Origin: Salinimicrobium flavum
GTDB taxonomy: Bacteria; Bacteroidota; Bacteroidia; Flavobacteriales; Flavobacteriaceae
Direction of reading: 5' to 3'
Assembly: GCF_042684505.1 (NCBI RefSeq)
Contig: NZ_JBHULT010000008.1
Coordinates: 62,001-126,000 of the forward strand
DNA: 64,000 nucleotides
Shown: positions 61,891 through 64,000 of the stretch, in pieces
Numbering within the stretch: position 1 is the stretch's first letter
Layout of the letters: each line of letters starts with the position of its first letter
Translations under genes and position numbers: made by a program
Notes under the pieces: model-generated
What the model was told of the DNA's origin: nothing
The model's input: only the letters and a program-made list of their open reading frames with translations
Database searches by the model: none

Positions 61891-62415
61891 ATGGCTATGA
61901 GCAAATACCGCATCGAGATCAAATGGTCTGTTATTTTCTCTGTCGCTATGATCCTGTGGATGCTTGGTGAAAAATATTTTGGACTTCACGATGAATATAT
62001 TGCCGAGCACTCTTTTTACACCAGCTTTTTTGGAATCGTCGCCATAGGGATCTATTTGCTTGCCCTGTACGACAAAAGAAAGAATTATCACAACGGATTT
62101 ATGAGCTGGACAGATGGCTTTAAGACCGGAGCTATCCTCACGCTCGGCATTGTCATCCTCTCCCCTTTCGTGCAGCTGCTCATTATTGAATTTATTACCC
62201 CCAACTATTTCAGGAACATTACTGAATATTCGATTGAAGCAGGAGAAATGACCCGGGAAGAAGCAGAGGAATATTTCAATACAACCAACTATATCCTTCA
62301 GAGTGTGTTGTGGGCAGCTGTTTCAGGCTTGATAACCGCAGCCATTGCAGCACTTCTTCTCCGCCGTAAGCTGCGTGATCCCTACCAGGTGAAAGGAACC
62401 ACTCCATACAGGTAA
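61891..62415 (+). CDS. DUF4199 membrane protein
   Basis: A 174-residue protein with four hydrophobic segments: YRIEIKWSVIFSVAMILWML, IVAIGIYLLALYDKRK, GFKTGAILTLGIVILSPF and VLWAAVSGLITAAIAALLL. The central motif SWTDGFKTG and the N-terminal pattern fit DUF4199, a common Bacteroidota inner-membrane family of unknown function. The start could also be the Met two codons on (61897). Confidence 0.85.
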   Translation: MAMSKYRIEIKWSVIFSVAMILWMLGEKYFGLHDEYIAEHSFYTSFFGIVAIGIYLLALYDKRKNYHNGFMSWTDGFKTGAILTLGIVILSPFVQLLIIEFITPNYFRNITEYSIEAGEMTREEAEEYFNTTNYILQSVLWAAVSGLITAAIAALLLRRKLRDPYQVKGTTPYR

Positions 62416-62423
62416 AATGGTAA

Positions 62424-62606
62424 AATTCGACATCCCCTTCCGTAGAAAAAATTCAAGCAAAACCCAAAACCGGATTTAATTTTTTGGAACTGCCTGAAGG
62501 ACCTCCGGAAAACGCATATGAAAATACCATTTCCGATTCTCTTTTTAACAGGTCTTTAGCAGCAAAAGCAGGCCCTGATACTTATCTTAAAGAGACTAAC
62601 CTTTAA
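62424..62606 (+). pseudogene. Possible gene remnant or unannotated short coding frame
   Basis: A 60-codon open frame without ATG between the DUF4199 and P19-like genes reads TGFNFLELPEGPPENAYENT and GPDTYLKETNL, which looks more like real protein than random sequence. A TTG at 62484 could start a 40-residue peptide. I do not recognise it. It is low confidence. Confidence 0.3.
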
Positions 62607-62616
62607 GACCAAAAAA

Positions 62617-63147
62617 ATGAAAATCGAAGACAACGAAAAAAAGATCAAACTGGCAGAAGACCAGGGGAAAGCATATACCGCGGCGCTGGATTACATGAAA
62701 GAGATGGACAACCACGCCGAAAAGGAAGTGGATGACTACATCATAAGCCTGGCTTCTGAAGAAGCTGAAGGCACTTACCAACTGCAGGAAGGAAAGCTGA
62801 AATGGAACACTCCTAAAGAGGGTTTTAATACGCACCTGGAGATCGTGGTGAGAGACAAAAAAGACAAACGTTTTATTCCGGGTTTAAAAATTCGCGGAAA
62901 AGTTCTCGATGAGGACGGAAAGCAGATCATAGAGACCGATTTTCCACTCCTTTGGCATCCATTCCTGCTCCATTATGGCGCATTCTTTAAAATTCCGAAG
63001 GAAGGAAAATATAAAGTCCAGCTGGAAATTCCGACACCCGAATTCCACAGGCACGACGAGATCAAGGGGAAAAGATTCGAGAAGGATGTGAAGGTGGAAA
63101 TAGAGATCGACATGGAGACCGGAAGAGAACCTCATGGACCCGAATAA
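62617..63147 (+). CDS. P19/Tp34-like protein, probable divalent-metal binder
   Basis: A 176-residue protein. The middle (LLWHPFLLHYGAFFKIPKEG, KYKVQLEIPTPEFHRHDEIKG) resembles the His-rich metal site and beta-sandwich of the P19 iron-transport family (HYG, HxHD). The N-terminal EDNEKKIKLAEDQGKAYTAA is helical, and there is no visible signal peptide, although P19 proteins are periplasmic. The gene next downstream is a VIT1/CCC1 metal transporter, which supports a metal role. Family resemblance is moderate. Confidence 0.6.
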   Translation: MKIEDNEKKIKLAEDQGKAYTAALDYMKEMDNHAEKEVDDYIISLASEEAEGTYQLQEGKLKWNTPKEGFNTHLEIVVRDKKDKRFIPGLKIRGKVLDEDGKQIIETDFPLLWHPFLLHYGAFFKIPKEGKYKVQLEIPTPEFHRHDEIKGKRFEKDVKVEIEIDMETGREPHGPE

Positions 63148-63169
63148 CCTCATTTTCAAATAATGCCAC

Positions 63170-63898
63170 ATGCAGGAAAAAAAACTCCATTCCCAGGGAA
63201 AGATCCTCTTCTTCAATAAAGAATACATCGCCGAATTCGTTTACGGAGGGATAGACGGGGCTATCACAACATTTGCAGTAGTTGCCGGCGCTGAAGGTGC
63301 CAACCTTGGGATCTCTGTAGTGGTGATCCTGGGGCTGGCCAACCTTATTGCTGATGGTTTCTCAATGTCTGTAGGGAACTTCTTTTCCACTAAGGCAGAA
63401 AGGGATTCTTTTGAAAAACACCGGCAGGTGGAATACTGGGAAATTGAGAACCTGCGGGATAAAGAGATCGAAGAGATCAGGGAGATCTATGCCGCAAAAG
63501 GTTTTAAAGGAGAGCTCCTGGAACAGGTGATAGAAGTGATTATCTCAGACAAAGATGTGTGGGTAGATACCATGATGAAGGAGGAACTTGAAATGACTAA
63601 AAGTGATAAGGCCCCTTATAAGACTGCTGCCGTAACCTTCTTTAGCTTTTTAGCGGTGGGTTCTGTACCCTTACTATCATATTTCTTCGCAGGTGCTGAT
63701 ATGTCGATCGAAAAGCCCGAACTTTTTGTTTATTCCTGCATACTTACAGGTGTGGCCCTCGCTATAGTGGGCAGCTTTAAAAGTATAGTGGCTGAAAAGA
63801 ATATTTTCATAGGCATTATGGAGACTCTTCTTTTGGGAGGACTCGCAGCCTTGCTCGCTTACTTTGTAGGTGACGTATTGGAACAGTTGTTCAGGTAA
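63170..63898 (+). CDS. VIT1/CCC1 family iron/manganese transporter
   Basis: A 242-residue membrane protein. YIAEFVYGGIDGAITTFAVV, GLANLIADGFSMSVGNFFSTKAE (the signature of the first membrane pair) and TAAVTFFSFLAVGSVPLLSYF, SIVAEKNIFIGIMETLLLGG complete five membrane helices. The cytoplasmic loop with EIEEIREIYAAKG and MKEELEM is the acidic metal-binding region. It exports or stores Fe/Mn. It follows the P19-like gene by 22 bases. Confidence 0.9.
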   Translation: MQEKKLHSQGKILFFNKEYIAEFVYGGIDGAITTFAVVAGAEGANLGISVVVILGLANLIADGFSMSVGNFFSTKAERDSFEKHRQVEYWEIENLRDKEIEEIREIYAAKGFKGELLEQVIEVIISDKDVWVDTMMKEELEMTKSDKAPYKTAAVTFFSFLAVGSVPLLSYFFAGADMSIEKPELFVYSCILTGVALAIVGSFKSIVAEKNIFIGIMETLLLGGLAALLAYFVGDVLEQLFR

Positions 63899-64000
63899 GA
63901 ATTACCACACCAATTTTTTCTTAAGATTTTTTTATTTTTCTTAAAATTTACCGAATATTCTATTAAAAATCAGCGTTTTAACAATTGCTTGGCAGAGCAA

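Noticed and set aside
1..64000. tRNA or rRNA genes
   Set aside because: I looked for conserved tRNA loop sequences and rRNA-like stretches on both strands and saw none; a covariance-model search would be decisive.

Overview
The window looks like a Flavobacteriaceae (Bacteroidota) chromosome. The evidence is the A/T-rich genes, a 1118-residue SecA without the C-terminal zinc motif, DUF4199 and DUF2795 proteins, several upstream sites that fit the Bacteroidota -7 element TAnnTTTG, and intergenic repeats of flavobacterial style. No rRNA, tRNA or CRISPR array was seen. The genus cannot be fixed from sequence alone; a marine flavobacterium of the Gramella/Salegentibacter type is a guess.

Left and centre (1-50.2 kb) form one very large surface-polysaccharide locus, almost all on the minus strand. 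At its 3' end is an initiating sugar-phosphate transferase cut by the window edge. It is followed leftward to rightward by two tandem GT4 paralogues, a Wzy-type polymerase/ligase, further GT4/GT2 enzymes, an asparagine-synthase-like protein, a complete CMP-sialic acid module (neuC, neuB, neuA) with a neighbouring transferase candidate, wecB, and an uninterrupted run of eight GT2 genes. Next come a GT4, a GT8-like enzyme, a sulfotransferase, several methyltransferases, a Wzm/Wzt ABC exporter, a GT11 fucosyltransferase on the plus strand, a pyruvyl transferase, and two divergently placed pairs of polyprenyl-phosphate sugar synthase plus polytopic membrane protein. The right boundary is wzc (with a Gly-Tyr repeat tail) and wza. 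Together these predict a long, heavily decorated glycan (sialylated, fucosylated, sulfated, methylated, pyruvylated) or more than one glycan, because parts of both the Wzy and the ABC-export pathways occur in one locus. No flippase (Wzx) was found in the window.

The middle-right (50.2-56 kb) is repeat-rich: dispersed 21-bp repeats, two copies of an element of about 165 bp bounded by TCGCAAAGACG inverted ends, and a REP-associated tyrosine transposase (RAYT) flanked by four CCCTTTCAG hairpins, one of which contains the RAYT stop codon. An outer-membrane beta-barrel protein, an ABC-F ATPase and a methyltransferase carrying an in-frame repeat insertion lie among them.

The right end (56-64 kb) is ordinary plus-strand core genome: a LolD-like ABC ATPase, two tiny membrane proteins, a PduO-type cobalamin adenosyltransferase, a DUF2795 protein, secA, a DUF4199 membrane protein, a P19-like protein and a VIT1/CCC1 transporter.
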